DNA of 5,776 nucleotides from HB2-32-21 sp003448675 (GTDB lineage Bacteria; Pseudomonadota; Gammaproteobacteria; Pseudomonadales; Porticoccaceae), in NCBI GenBank assembly GCA_041584755.1, contig JBFHDK010000109.1:1-5776 (forward strand), written 5' to 3'. Under the pieces are notes generated by a model. That model worked only from the letters and a program-made list of their open reading frames with translations, did no database searches and was not told the DNA's origin. Position 1 is the stretch's first letter. The number at the start of each line of letters is the position of its first letter. Of this stretch, positions 5,757-5,776 are shown piece by piece. The position numbers and the translations under genes are program-made.

Positions 5757-5776
5757 ATGCGCCGACCGGTACCCGA
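5757..5776 (+). CDS. Start of a downstream gene, coupled to the Ada-AlkA gene (only six codons visible)
   Basis: An ATG at 5757 follows the Ada-AlkA stop codon by 3 bases and has a near-perfect ribosome binding site AAGGAG (5745-5750) at 6 bases. That site is formed by the last two sense codons of the Ada-AlkA gene (Lys-Glu), which points to translational coupling. Only MRRPVP can be read before the window ends, so the product cannot be identified. An Ogt-type methylguanine methyltransferase would be a typical partner, but that is a guess from gene-order habits of alkylation-repair operons. Confidence 0.6.

Overview
The window reads as chromosomal DNA of a Gram-negative proteobacterium, most likely a gammaproteobacterium. 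The grounds are a moderately GC-rich composition, Shine-Dalgarno led genes in short operons, a FrnE-type DsbA protein, a stand-alone MOSC protein and an Ada/AlkA-type alkylation-repair gene. A marine or environmental lineage would fit, but this is inference. I see no insertion sequences, integrase, tRNA, rRNA or CRISPR array.

Layout. The left two thirds is read from the minus strand. Positions 1-435 hold the first 145 codons of an exported or membrane-anchored MORN-repeat protein, cut by the window edge. A strong intrinsic terminator (590-614) separates it from a two-gene operon. In transcription order that operon is a bacterial-luciferase-like flavin monooxygenase (1419-2669) and an alpha/beta hydrolase (640-1416). 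The two genes are 2 bases apart and the hydrolase ribosome binding site lies inside the monooxygenase gene. A 172-base leader with a possible hairpin precedes this operon. Upstream, on the same strand, is a FrnE-like DsbA-family thiol oxidoreductase (2842-3519) with an extra C-terminal CX4C cysteine pair.

A 141-base divergent intergenic region leads to the plus-strand genes: a MOSC-domain protein (3661-4104), then an Ada-AlkA fusion (4233-5753), then the first 20 bases of another gene (5757 on). The fusion joins an Ada zinc/methyl-acceptor domain, an AraC-type DNA-binding domain and an AlkA DNA glycosylase. It lacks the C-terminal methylguanine methyltransferase domain of E. coli Ada. The next gene is translationally coupled to it and could supply that activity, but only its first six codons are visible.

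Functionally the window combines a probable small-molecule oxidation/hydrolysis cassette, thiol and sulfur chemistry (FrnE, MOSC) and DNA alkylation repair. I do not see a clearly new biological system. The most worthwhile items are the coupled monooxygenase-hydrolase cassette of unknown substrate, the FrnE cysteine tail, and the possible self-regulated, perhaps leaderless, Ada-AlkA gene.
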